A DNA stretch of 64,000 bases from Phyto melanocephala (GCA_941918925.1 OW799234.1:59748968-59812967), one strand, 5' to 3'; shown: positions 14,842 to 26,765, numbered from the stretch's first letter. The notes: generated by a model from the sequence alone, not told the origin. Numbers and translations are program-made.

Positions 14842-15837
14842 TAATTCTTAACATATTAACAGTTAATGTCAACTAAATTAAATTAGGCATTGTCTTGCAT
14901 TTAGTACAAAAGTGCATACCCAATTCTTAAGTTTCTATCGCACGATTTTATCTCAAAATGTGTAAAAAAAACTTTCTCAATATTTTTTTTGTATAAACAT
15001 CATTTGTTCTAAAAATATTTTATTAAAATTATGTTAAATATAACCAATAGTTTTCACCCACAATTTCAACTGTGGAAGTTTTTAGTCTTCACCAGCATCT
15101 AAATAAATATATAAAATTGGAAAAAATATTATAAAAATATTATTTTGACCGTAATTACTAAGAGGGTATTAAGGTAAAAAAAACACACACACACACACAA
15201 ATACAATTTTTTTTAGATTTAAAGTATCATGGCATCATTAGAGCTGATTTCTGAATATGACTTTAAAAAAAATGTTTGTTAATGTTTTCCAGCGATGGCA
15301 CTTATCACTATCACTAGATAAATATTCCTAAAAATATTTATAATAAAAACAAATCTCAAAATTGTCGCACCATGATCATTATAAACATTTAGATGTTGGT
15401 TAACTGTATTAAAAAAACAACAGCTTGAGTCTAGTTTTCAATGTTTTGTACTTCGGCATTTCAACCGGAAATTAAAAGTGTGTGTAAAAGAGAAAGGCAG
15501 ACTTTTAACAAATATACCGACTGCTGTTATACTACTTGAACGTGCTTCAAGACCCGGAAAATGATTTAAGCAAAATTATTGTTTTATTTAAATGGTTTGT
15601 CATTTGAAAATACTTTAAAAAGCAGTTTGAAATATTTTTTTGTTGATTGTCTTTGCCATGATTACACCACAGGATTTTAAACAAAAATGTTGGGTTTTTA
15701 ACACGTATAAAGGGAAATATTAAAAAGAAAAAGTATTTGTCATTTATGTATTTCTTTTTGTTTTAATTTTTTGCTAACAAAAGCCAAAATGTATTATTTA
15801 AAATTATAGAGTTCTGTTAAACTAAATACTTAGTTGT

Positions 15838-15894
15838 ATACATACATACATACATACATACATACATACATACATACATACATACATACATACA
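15838..15894. repeat. (CATA)n microsatellite
   Basis: About 14 uninterrupted CATA units. It is likely to be length-polymorphic. Short runs of the same motif also occur inside the INE-like copies in this window. Confidence 0.95.
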
Positions 15895-16267
15895 ATTTCG
15901 GCTTAAAATATGTGATCTGCCTTTAAAACAACAAAGGTTGGTAGTTCAAGAAAAAAAAAGATGTTTAAGTAATTTTAATGTTCGTAAGAATGAAACTACC
16001 AAAGCGACTAACTAAAACAACAATAAATATAAAAACCTTTCATCCTAATCTGGGGATTTTTAAACAAGGCTTAAAAGGACACACACACTCTTGCCTATTT
16101 TTACATAGAACCACAGACAAATTAGTCTACTTTCGAGTAAAACAATAAAAACAAAAGTTCACATACTGTCTGCATGCATACATATGAATATACAACAGAC
16201 AAGTTAGGGATCGCAAAAGGGTCAGGTAATAATATGTAGGAATTCGAATAGAGCATCCTTAAGACAG

Positions 16268-16288
16268 GGATTAAGATCATCTTAATCC
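16268..16288. promoter_or_regulatory. Palindromic pair of K50 homeodomain sites (candidate Otd/Bcd-type site)
   Basis: Two 10-base arms, GGATTAAGAT (16268-16277) and ATCTTAATCC (16279-16288), are perfect reverse complements around one central C. Each carries TAATCC on one strand, the core bound by lysine-50 homeodomains such as Otd and Bicoid. It lies about 1.05 kb before the oc start codon. That it binds Otd itself (autoregulation) is inference; other TAATCC cores in the window are single and scattered. Confidence 0.35.
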
Positions 16289-16353
16289 TCCTGCTATGTA
16301 CTTTAAAGATAGGAAAAAACATAAAGAGAATTTTATTGTCTTCATCTCTTATC

Positions 16354-16380
16354 ACACACAAACACACACACACACACACA
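16354..16380. repeat. (CA)n microsatellite
   Basis: A CA-repeat run with one early interruption, of moderate length and non-coding. It follows the palindromic homeodomain site by about 70 bases. Confidence 0.85.
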
Positions 16381-17282
16381 TCCTACACTTAGAAAGCAGT
16401 TAGTACATATCCTTGAGCTTGTTATTTGTTATTTAATGCTCAGCAAAAGTTATAGAGATAGTCATTTGCAAACCATTTTTGGTCTACCGCATTTCATGCC
16501 ATTACAGTCAGTAAGATAAGTACGCTGGCAGCAGAGAACTGTTTTTGTGCAATTCTTTAAATTAAATAAAAAAATATAAAAAAAACCGAAAAAAAAACGA
16601 TTTTGATAATTATCACTTGCAATATTCTCTATCTCTCTTTCTCTCTTGGTCCACTCACCCTTATTTTGCAATATCGCGCTCGTGTTTGTGTTTAAGTTTA
16701 TGTGCATATGTGATGTGCAACAAAAGTTGTGTAAAATAAATGAAATTTAAACAGACCTTAAATTACATGCTTGCCTTGGCACATAAATTAATAACGCATC
16801 TGTCTGGAAAATAGACTCTCTAAATATTTTGATTCAGTTGCCAACCAACAGCCCTTTTGTTTAAATAACGCACTACTTGTCGCTTCTCTTGGTTGAAGAA
16901 CAAAACGTACGTCACACTTTTTGGGTCATATAAATACATAAAAAAAAAACCTTTTTACGAAAGATCTTAAAATATTAATAATAATGCAATGGTCACTACG
17001 GTTGTAGTTAATTTCGGTAGAATGATGTAGAATTTATATGGTCAAATTAATTAACTATTAGATATATACATATTTCTTTATATTTCTAAATCATTAGGGC
17101 AAACATATAATTGATTCCTGCAATCATATATGTGGTTGAAACGATGTAACAACCAGTAATCATAGCATTTTAAATTATTAGAAGTTTCTTTGCGTAAATA
17201 TTTATGTATAGCTCAACCTATTGAAAACAATTTTAAACTAATTATTATATGTATTTTGTCTTTTTTTTTCTCCCAATTGCAG

Positions 17283-17340
17283 GTTTTTTTCACTTTACGT
17301 AAACAGCTTCACTGTGGCTCTCCACTCAACTGAAGCCTTA
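17283..17340 (+). other. oc: oc 5' UTR part of the first coding exon
   Basis: It lies between the splice acceptor (AG at 17281-17282) and the ATG at 17341. The 58 bases have no stop in the frame of the ATG, so an in-frame upstream exon could in principle extend the protein. The ATG is preferred because the protein beginning MAAGFLKSGDLGPHPHSYGG matches the N-terminus of Drosophila Otd as I know it. A GTG at 17314 in the same frame has no support as a start. Confidence 0.75.
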
Positions 17341-17518
17341 ATGGCTGCCGGTTTTTTAAAATCGGGGGATCTGGGACCCCATCCACACAGTTATGGTGGC
17401 CCACATCCACATCATGGGCCACATGGACCTTTGCCGCCTGGCATGCCGATGCCGTCATTGGGACCCTTTGGTTTACCCCACGGCCTTGAGGCCGTTGGGT
17501 TCTCCCAAGGTATGTGGG
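17341..17518 (+). CDS. oc: Orthodenticle/ocelliless homeobox protein, coding exon 1 (N-terminus)
   Basis: Otd is a paired-like, lysine-50 homeodomain transcription factor. In flies it patterns the embryonic head and ventral midline and later controls ocelli and photoreceptor genes; it acts in the nucleus. This exon encodes residues 1-59 and the first base of codon 60. It is rich in Gly, Pro and His, with a His-Pro stretch around residues 13-29 (PRD-repeat-like), and it ends GFSQGMW before the homeodomain. Two donors are possible. GTAAAT at 17519 keeps GMWG before VNTRKQ, as in Drosophila. GTATGT at 17510 drops three residues and stays in frame. I chose 17518 because it reproduces the Drosophila junction; the upstream donor is at least as close to consensus. 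Confidence 0.93.
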
Positions 17519-18073
17519 GTAAATATCGAACTAATTTTGGTTAAAAAAATTTAAAATATTTAACAATATGGTGAAATTATTTTACAACTATCTAAGTTCA
17601 TACTACAAAAATAATAGTAAAATAAAAAGCGTACTATTTAGTGGATTCAAAAAGGTATAATTTAAAATTTTTTAAACGTTCTACAATTTTGCAACTATTG
17701 TTGCATTTAAAAAAAATATAAAGAGCGAGCCGGCCAATAATTTGTGCGAGCCGCTGCCAACGACTGTCATTGCTAAACTGTCTTCCATAAGCCGCCACAG
17801 TCAACCCAAATGGTCGCCGCAGATCTTGGCTAAACAGCTGTTGTATCTAATATTTTCTGAAATAGTAAACTTAACCTACATAAGTTCACATTTAAAAAAA
17901 ACAGTTGCCTAAACTACACCGAATGTAGGTAGAATAATAAAAATTAACGATTTTTTTTTTCATTTAAGAATTAATTTTATGAGGGCAGAAATTAATACAT
18001 TTTACTGATCACATCTTTTTTTCAGTTATTTGCCCATATTGAACATGAATGGTTGTTCATGACAATGTTTTTT

Positions 18074-18803
18074 TATACCCTTCACCTGTGGTGCACAAGG
18101 GTATATATAGCTTTGTCATTCCGTTTGTAATTTCTACAATTTTCATTTCCGACCCCATAAAGTATATATTTTCTGAAAGCTTATGAATAGAACAGTCGAT
18201 TAAGCCCTGACCGTCTGTCCGTCTGTCCGTCTGCCCGTCTGTCCGTGTGTTGGTTGAAATCAACTTTTAGAAGCAACTATATGTTCCTCAGATCTGTATA
18301 TGGTATCAATCTCTTGGAAATATCCAGGAATGAATCGCTATTGAAATTCAGCACAATCGCCCCATAACTTTCTGAGATATGAGCAAAAAACCACGACCAC
18401 ATCGTTTTTTTTCACAATTACAACAACAACATACATATATACATACATGTAAAAAACATACCAAACAAAAAAAATTACAAAAAAAAAAAATATTAAAAAT
18501 AAGAAAAAAATAATAAAAAAAACTACAAAAAAAAAATTTTTTAAAAATTTTTCTAAAAAAATTTTTTTAAAAAAAATTTAAAAAAAATATAAAAAAATAA
18601 TAAAATATAAATAATATATTAAATAAAATAAAATAAAATTTTTTTGGCTCAGCTGGGATTCGATGCCACATTTATTCTAACGTGTACGTATGCACGTATT
18701 TTATATGGGATGAATGGTGATACAAACAATTGTTATTGCATGACTACACCTTGTGAAGGGTATATAAGATTCGGCACGGCCGAATATAGCACTGTTACTT
18801 GTT
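18074..18803 (+). mobile_element. INE/Helentron-like non-autonomous element, copy A
   Basis: It starts with the hairpin TATACCCTT..AAGGGTATA. Next come 'TTTCCGACCCCATAAAG', the TCCGTCTG tandem run, 'TTGGTTGAAATCAACTTT', 'GCCCCATAACTTTCTGAGAT', a long A/T homopolymer-rich tract (18460-18640) and 'CAGCTGGGATTCGATGCC'. It ends in the hairpin TTCGGCACGGCCGAA a few bases before ACTTGTT. A 5' stem-loop plus a 3' hairpin close to the terminus without inverted ends is the layout of Drosophila INE-1/DINE-1 and Helentrons. That class is established; assigning this family to it is inference. It has no coding capacity. Confidence 0.75.
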
Positions 18804-19839
18804 TTTTATTAAATTTAAAAACATATAACATTCGTGAAGTTTTCCGGATTCGGATTTTTAGTTACTCTAAAACTAATTTGTTTAATAAATAAATACGTAG
18901 CTTCTTTGGTTGTTGTCATTTAGCCTTTTTGTCAACAGCAAGATAACCGGGAATGTTTTCACTTTTAAATCCCTATTTCTTTCAAAGTAGCTATGGAATA
19001 GATCTGAAATTAAATGGTATAATGAGGATGTTTTAGACTATATTCTAATGTTTGAGTGGAATCGGAAAACATGGGCTAGAGATATGACCACTTTTCGATT
19101 TATACCCCTTACGTCAGCAGCTGCATACCCGGGAATACATACATATATAGAAAAATTTATGAAACTAAGTTAATAATGCATACCTATTACAATAATTTTT
19201 TAATGTTGTATAGAAATGAAATTATAATTCAGTTAAATAACAAATATATAGGTTAAGTATTGTAACCAACTTGAAACATTTTTTTTTAAATTTTTTCACT
19301 GTGGTATTTCAATAGAATGTGCGGCAAACTAGTTTGTTTTGCATAATGTTTAGGTCGTTCTTCTTGGGCGATGTTTTACACGTATGGAGAAGTTAGCCAT
19401 TATTTTTAGTCTACCGGTGCCGTCACCTTCTTTCTCGTATTCTATTACGGCATCAGCTGCCATCAAAGGATCGCCTTTTTATAGCTTCAATGACTTGTTA
19501 TGTTTGATTTAATATTGAGTCACTTGTTATAGCACTTGAGGTCGGAGACACAATTAAATCTAATTTTTTGAGAAATACGAAGTAATCTCTCACCCTCACT
19601 CTGAAAATCACGCTAAACAACCAATCAAGAAAAGGTAACCAAAGTCCCTTACAATAACGAACGTCAGCCATGCTTTTGGTGGCAATTACACTCACGATGT
19701 AACCTCTGGAGAGACCTCACCAGGCTTACTGATTAATGTGACACTTATATATGCCATGAGATGATCTCTCTTTAAATTTTTGGTTCCGTGAAGTTAGAGC
19801 TATTAATAAAGAGTCCGCCAAATAACTTTTTTTTTTTAA

Positions 19840-20252
19840 ATGCTATAAAAAAGTGTAGCTTCGGCTGTGTGGCACGTAGCGCTGTCCTGTTGAAACCAAA
19901 TGTTTTCAATATCCTCCTTTTCAATTTTTGTGAACAAAAATTCGTTCAACATGGCCCGATAACGATCGCCATTGACTACGGCCACTTCTTGCTCATTTTC
20001 GAAGAAAAATGGCCCAATTATGCCTCAGGACCAAAATCCGCACCAAACAGTGACTCGTTTTGGGTGTATCGGCTTTTCAATGTATGCGTGCGGGGTTTCT
20101 GTACCCCAAATACGACAATTTTGCTTGTTTACATACCCGCCACGATCAAAATGAGCTTCATCTTCTGAAAAGATGATTTTTTTTGGCAAAATCAGCCAAA
20201 GTAATGTCGCAATATTTCCAAGCGTTGTTCAAGCGTATACACAACCATATTC
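19840..20252 (-). pseudogene. Mariner-family (DDE_3) transposase relic with internal deletion
   Basis: Read on the minus strand from an ATG at 20248: MVVYTLEQRLEILRHYFG, a typical mariner N-terminal helix. The sequence then jumps, after a stop and frameshift, directly into the catalytic domain: 'KKIIFS', 'EAHFDRGGYVNKQNCRIWG', 'KPIHPKRVTVWCGFW', a stop, 'GIIGPFFFENEQ', 'NGDRYRAMLNEFLF' and 'WFQQDSATCHTAEAT'. The second catalytic Asp is retained in the WFQQD block. About 130 residues between the N-terminal region and the DDE domain are missing, and the C-terminus stops near 19850. It is non-functional, inside the first oc coding intron and antisense to it. The + strand open frames here are shadows. 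Confidence 0.85.
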
Positions 20253-21146
20253 GTTCAGCGGAAGGATAAAACTAATTATCTGTCAAATCAGATATGATCT
20301 AAGTGTTATTATTTACGAAATAAGCATTAGTTGAAACAGAAACGTTAGATGGCGTACCCTTTATTACCTCTTTACCCCTCTATACAAAGATATGGAAAAT
20401 TACCAAGATATCATGGGATGCGTGCAGAAAATATTTACAATATACTGTTATTCTTGACTGTTACTTCTACTTCAGGTTTCGTTAGTTGTTCGCTGGGTTT
20501 GTGAAAAAAAAAATCCCAGGCTGGCTTCTTCAAGCCTTTAATTTTACGTTGTTCTCCGCGTAAATAAGAAGAAATATCAGCCACATCCAGAATACTGTAA
20601 GGGAAACCCAAAGCCCATCTAGTATTTCGCTAATAATAATGTGAATGATTCCTTATTTAATAGGCTAGGAACACTTTAACTCTAAATTTTTATTAATAAA
20701 AAAACAAACAACGTTAAGAAACCAAATGAATAAAAAACTATATAAAAAAAATTTCCCCTACAAAATAGACGTGCATATTCGGGACGGGTAAGCTGATGCC
20801 GACATACGTATATTTTTTCCGCTAATGACATAAAGGTTAATATTTAACTTATTGTGCTTAATATTTTTATTTTCAAACAGGAACAGTTTTAACAATTATC
20901 TTAATTTTCTGTCAACTAAAAATCTATATTTGCCGATTTCATGACGTTTTCAATTTTAAATAGACTAACAAAGACATTGTTTGGGGAAAATGTTCGTACA
21001 TTTTGATCTAAAGCTCCTTTCGTAATGTACGGATTGAAATAATTCTAGGGAAACCTATTTATTTACTCAAGAAATAAAATTGCGAAATTTCATCAATCTA
21101 TGACATTGCCTTAAGATGCAATTGCATTTTATTTTATGTTTGAAAG

Positions 21147-21306
21147 CAACTTGACAGACGGACGGGCATAGCTAGATCGTCTTAAAGTGAAACCAGGACT
21201 AGGAAAATATATATACATTATGGGGCCTAAAATGCATATTTCAATGCGCACAAACGTATTGATAAAATAAATATTCCCAACACCATTTTCGTGGTGGTGG
21301 GTATAA
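21147..21306 (-). mobile_element. INE-like element fragment, second subfamily
   Basis: 'GACAGACGGACGGGCATAGC', 'TAGATCGTCTTAAAGTG', 'AATATATATACATTATGGGG' and a closing 'GTGGTGGGTATAAA' form the reverse complement of a layout common to fly INE-type repeats (GGGTATA head, tATAAAGTATATAT block, TCCGTCTG run). It is only distantly similar to copies A-D here, so it is probably a different subfamily. Confidence 0.5.
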
Positions 21307-24019
21307 ATACAAGTTCTTCAGTATCAATAAAAAAGAAAACGTTTTACCATTTAAAGAAGAGAAATATTTAAATTAATCTCAGCAAAGTTAAATACGAGTA
21401 TTTTATTGCAAGTTATTTAGTTATTTTCTATACTGTATATTTTTTCAGCACTAATAAAAATGTTTCATTAATTATTTTCTGCTTTTATTTTTACAAACCT
21501 ATTTGTCATTTATTGTTAACAGAAATGCCTAAAAACGAAAATCAAAAGACATAACACCATTTATAACCAAGATTTCTCTTTGGCTAGAAGTTGTCTGTTA
21601 ACTTGTCATTTGCTACGTCACTGTATTTGTCAAGTCAGTGCACGCAAGCGCTCATTATTCATTTTGACAATATTATTGATAATGATGCAATATGTGTTTT
21701 TTATTTTTTTTAACAAACTGGAAATGTATATTAAAAAAAACACTTTTTGTCCGTACACTTGATGTTTTTAGATCAAGAAAGTATACAGGATGTTTCTTAT
21801 ATACGTATTTACATACATACTATGTATGTTTTGATGTTATTTTGTTTTGCTTCTTTTTAGGCCGTAAGTGGCCAGATAAAAATATAAAATATTCCCAGAG
21901 GTTTGTTGTCATTTTTCCACGTGAAATCACCTTGTCATCTTTAGTTAAAATTGAGTTATCAGTGTTGTTTTTTACTGCTAAAGGTTTGTCTTTTAGTCGA
22001 TTTTTTCCGACCAAAAAATATAGAGAGCAACATATTGTTTTGTCATGACAAATCATTTGTCATTATTTTTTTTATGTTGAATCTTGTCATTGATAAGAAA
22101 ATATTGTTTATAAATGGTTTTTAGTTTGGTTGTATATATCATTTAGTGTTATTATTGGAAACAAAAAAAATATTTATTTTATTTACAAAATATTTAAGAA
22201 AAAAAATACTAAATTAAATATATTCGCATGTACGAGTAAGAAGTTTTTCATGCCAGTTTATCACTAACAAATTGTTGAGCACAGTATTCTCTTTAAAAAC
22301 TCCAGTAACGGTATGTACCTACTTACTTATAGTAGAATTGGAAGCTTTTATTGTGTCAGCTGGCGCAATCTGTCTCATAATTAATACATGTTGCCGTTTT
22401 AAAACCTTGACTTTTTTATTTAATTACGTAAGAGATTGACAAATTGTCAAACAAAAAAAAAAAGGACAACATTATTTGCTTTAAAAACTGACACATAGAG
22501 AGCACTAAATAGCACAGTTTAAATTACTGTTCCATTGTGCTCTCCAGTAAGTAAATTTATATTGAAATACTTTACAGCTTTCAGTATCATTAAAATTAGT
22601 GTGTTATTTAGTATAAACATAGTGTTGTCTCTTTTTCTCTTATAACAATATGTCCAATGAATTACGTTTTTAACATAAAAATTTATTTTCTGTAGATTCT
22701 ACCTCACGGAAATTTTCAATACATATTTAATACATATTTTATGTGACAGATTTTGTCAGCTGATTCGTAACATTATGATAAAAATCTACTAACTGAACCA
22801 TTAGTTATACTTAGCGTTTAAATTAATTTTGTTACGTAGTAAAGGAATGCAAAATACCTTAGCAAATATTTTTAGAACATTGCTTCACAAAAAGTTGGTT
22901 TTGCTTGGTTGATTTTAATTAAAAGCTTACGCTTAGTCAAAGCTATGGTGACCCCATAAATTATGACACGCAAACAGTTTTAATTTTAAAGCTCTACAGA
23001 ACGAGAATTGACACACAGATTTGTTTTTCTGATTTCATAACCAATACAAAGACAATGTTTTTCTTTATAAAAAGTTAGCCAAAGAAACTTATACTAAATA
23101 GAACTTGAACTGTTCAATATAAAATTTAACAAAAGTTTACTGTAAATCATTTTTATTTTGGCTCAAGTTAATTTCCTAAAACATATCATTTCAATATTCG
23201 TCCTTTGGCTTTAATTATTGGAAGCAAAGTTAATTTAATTTAATTTAGAAAATGTTTTAGGAAATTAAATAATAGAATAAATGAACTTGATTTATATAAA
23301 ATGATAAAATAGATAAAAATAATTTACAGTAAAATCCTCCCATTAAAGATTATTTATATACATAGTTGCTTTGTATTTTTAAAATTTCTTTTTACAAGAG
23401 CCCATTACCTTGCCACAGGCGGATTTGCTTTCCATGGTACAAAATTTACAATATTGTTCGAATACCACTCATGGGCTTTTTTCTATATTGGGATAATGCT
23501 AAATCGGGCCTGAAATACGAGATCATTCTGTTCTGCTTAAGGAAAGGTAAAATTGGTTTTTGTAGAAACTCCGCAATACTTAAATATTTTAGTGTTTACC
23601 ATAAGTGATATACACTTTTTGCTACAACAGCAAATAGCTTGCCATACAAGAAACTTCTTAAGTGATTTTGTTCTTGATCATTACCTTGTCCATTGCTACA
23701 TAAAAATCTTGACACGGAAGTTGGGAAAAATCATAAGTTTCATCATCCATCACACAATGGGTGGATTTTTTTTTTAATTTGACCTAAATTTCTTATCTCA
23801 ATCTTTTATTTCAATCCAGCATTATTTTTGACTCTGCGCACAAAAGAATGAGAGCATTTAACTTTATAAGCTGGTTTTATGATGGAAGTTTTCGGTGCTC
23901 TTCGAAAGAATTTAACTCTTTTGCCTTCGCAATATCAAAGTCCATATTGGATTTTTCAAAGTCCATATTGGATTTTTTTAAGTTAAAACATTCCATTGCA
24001 AAATTATAAATTGAGTTTA

Positions 24020-24222
24020 CGTATGTATGTTTCCAAAAAAAAAAAAAAAAATACAAAAAAAAATAAAAACAATACAAAATTACAAAATAAATTTAAAAAA
24101 AAAATTTTAAAAAAATTAAAAAAAATTATAAAAAAAAAATAATAATAAAAATATAAATAATATATTAAATAAAAAAATTTGTTTGGCTCAGCTGGGATTC
24201 GATGCCCCGTTTACTCTAACAA
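24020..24222 (+). mobile_element. Truncated INE/Helentron-like element (3' internal part)
   Basis: An A/T homopolymer tract leads into 'TTGGCTCAGCTGGGATTCGA' and TGCCCCGTTTACTCTAAC, as in copies A and B. Both the head and the terminal hairpin are missing. Just upstream (23935-23978) a 21-base unit ending 'CCATATTGGATTTT' is repeated twice in tandem. Confidence 0.65.
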
Positions 24223-25707
24223 AACTACCACAAAACTGCACTACCTTAAACCTAGTGCATAAATATTACTAAACACAACATTTTGTTTATTATTTTGCCG
24301 AAGATAAACGCCTAACTCGGCGTTTTAAGTACCTTAAAATTTCGGAAGCCATGATTATTAGCAATTCGGCTTCAATATTTGAACATTAAACAATTTTTTA
24401 GTAAAAAATGTTGCTCACGTTGAATCAGAGTAAACTTGCGCAATTTCACATTTTCACAAGAGTAAAACCGGTGACGCGAATACCTTTATTTGATCGACTT
24501 GTAGCTTGTGTTATACTGTGTTGAACCAAAGACAATAGTCTATTGTCTTTGGTTGAACTGATGTATATCATAAAATATTTAAATAAACTATAAGGCTATA
24601 GATTTACGAAATCCCATTAAAAGCACAGTGTAAGTCTTAACACTACTTACATTTAGCTTTAAAAATCAAAAGTCCTTTAAAATGAATGCTAACGTCATTA
24701 TCACTGTCAGTCAATTCATTTAACAAAAAAAAAAAAAAACTAGAAGAAAGTTTTAATTTTTTTAAAAAATTTTAAAATTGAAGCAGCTGTGTCAAATCTT
24801 AAAAATTCATTTATTTCAAAGGCACGTACGCATCAATGATTTAAACAATGAATTCAAAAAAAACTAACTTCTTTTTATGGCCATCATACTAAACATACTC
24901 AACTGGGATCGTATAACAGCATTAAAAAAAATCCCAAAAACAATAACAATTGATAAAAAAAAAGTATAACAAAAAAATAAAACATTAAAAAACTATTTTC
25001 CGACGGTTCTGCAAGCTGGAAATACAAAAACTATATTCATTCTTTCATACTCAGCAAAAGGAGAGAGGGGTGACAAAACAATAAAGTCGTTGTAGGATTA
25101 AAAATATAATAGTGAATATATATGTATATAAATTTTTTTATATAACAACTATTCTAACGATTTGTATACAGACGTCTGTATAGTAAGTATATAATGTATT
25201 AGGAAACACCAACAACCCAATAGCGTTATTTAATTTATCTGTCGGATGTAAAAACAAGGGTGGAAAACGTGTAGCAGCATTTAGCAGCGAAATCTTGAAT
25301 CAAACATTTAGGGTGGTTATTGAGTGAAATTTGTAATAATAGAATGGCGTTTTAGACCAAACATTCAAATATGTACGAGCTTAGGGATGTATGTTTATTT
25401 AAAAAAAACACCTTTTTTTAAGGTTAGATATTCCTACGCCATTTCTAATTTTTTTTTTTTTTTTAAAGTATCAAGGTTTTTTATTATATTTTTTTTTTGT
25501 ACTATAGAATATTGTCCTTTTCTGTTGATGTTTAATAAACAGCAGGATATTTATGGCTTTTTTAATAATCTCTTAATTAATTAGTTTTTCACATTTTGAA
25601 TAAAAAGTTAATATTTTGTTGACTTCTCTACGGTTTTTTTTTTCGTATGTGACTTAGTAGTTGGTTAACAGTTTCACCACATTGTTAAGGCATTATTTAT
25701 GTTCTGA

Positions 25708-25965
<258 letters not shown>

Positions 25966-26337
25966 TAAAATTATTACTTTTTGGTTGAAATTTTTCTATT
26001 TCGATTTTTCAAAAGATAAAAAATTCTTGCAAAAATCTGTGTTTCTTCGTTGTGTATTTTCAAATTTAGTTGTTTTTTTACCTAATTCTTTATGTTTTTT
26101 TTGCATTGGAATTTCTCGGTTTTAGGTATCATTAAGATTTATTTATTAATTTTATCCTTCTATTGGCTCACATAATCAATAAATTTATCAATATAAAATT
26201 GGGGCCGAACTGCGATATTTGATTTCATACAAATTTAGAAAAATCGTTTAAGATTCTCTATAAACATTTCACGAAACTCGCACATTCGGGTAAAATTTTG
26301 GTAGACATCGTTTTGGCCACTAAAGATGTTGAATTTG

Positions 26338-26616
26338 AATATTAAATTAATTTTAGTTTAGGTAGGTAGGTAGGTAAGGCTGGTGCAAAGTTACCCTCAC
26401 TCGGAGAACATTACGGTCAATTGTGACGCCTTAATATAGAAACTAAAAAGAATAATAGAATAAGAATAGAAATAGTTAGAATAGAATAGAAGAAAAAGAG
26501 AAGCAGACCAGTTTAGGAGTCTCTGGTGGGAATCAAACCCGCAACCCACAAACTAGCAGACCAGCACACTGCCACCGAGGCACCCTAATTAAACTTTAAA
26601 TATTAAATTAATTTTA
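26338..26616 (-). mobile_element. tRNA-derived SINE, copy 1, with 18-bp target duplication
   Basis: On the minus strand the head has an A-box-like TGGCAGTGTGCTGG and a B-box GGGTTTGATTCCC, as in RNA polymerase III promoters of tRNA-derived SINEs. A body rich in TTCTATTC-type sequence follows, ending in a (CCTA)n-like tail at 26357-26376. It is flanked by an 18-bp direct repeat beginning AATATTAAATTAA at 26338-26355 and 26599-26616, supporting LINE-type retroposition. It shares head and body with the copy at 30148. Short A/T-rich flanking repeats can arise by chance, so the duplication is likely rather than certain. Confidence 0.75.
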
Positions 26617-26765
26617 AAGTGTTAATAATCATATTTTAGATGCATATTTTTAGTACGAATTATTTAAGATGTGAGTATTGCTAGGCGCACAATTGGGACA
26701 AACGACGAATTTTTTGTCGCGAATATTCGTCATCAAAAATAAAACACATTTGTCTATATGAGAAT

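Larger units (their letters stand above)
1..17282. other. Non-coding region upstream of the first oc coding exon (5' flank and/or intron 1)
   Basis: No open frame here has recognisable protein features; the longest are 115-120 codons in A/T-rich or low-complexity sequence. The stretch ends in a good splice acceptor (pyrimidine tract, then CAATTGCAG ending at 17282), so an upstream non-coding exon must exist, either here or left of the window. Known oc genes in flies start with a non-coding exon, which fits, but I could not locate it or a promoter. The nameable content is repeats: a 4.06-4.83 kb interspersed repeat, decayed INE-like copies at 8.9 and 13.4 kb, an inverted-repeat element at 10.0-10.4 kb, microsatellites at 14.8, 15.8 and 16.4 kb, and a palindromic pair of K50 homeodomain sites at 16268. 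Between these I see nothing I can name. Confidence 0.7.

Noticed and set aside
17314..17340. GTG at 17314 as an alternative start of Otd
   Set aside because: A non-ATG start has no support, and the ATG at 17341 begins the conserved N-terminus.
19788..20168. 126-codon + strand open frame
   Set aside because: The minus strand carries clear mariner transposase motifs here; the + frame is its complement.
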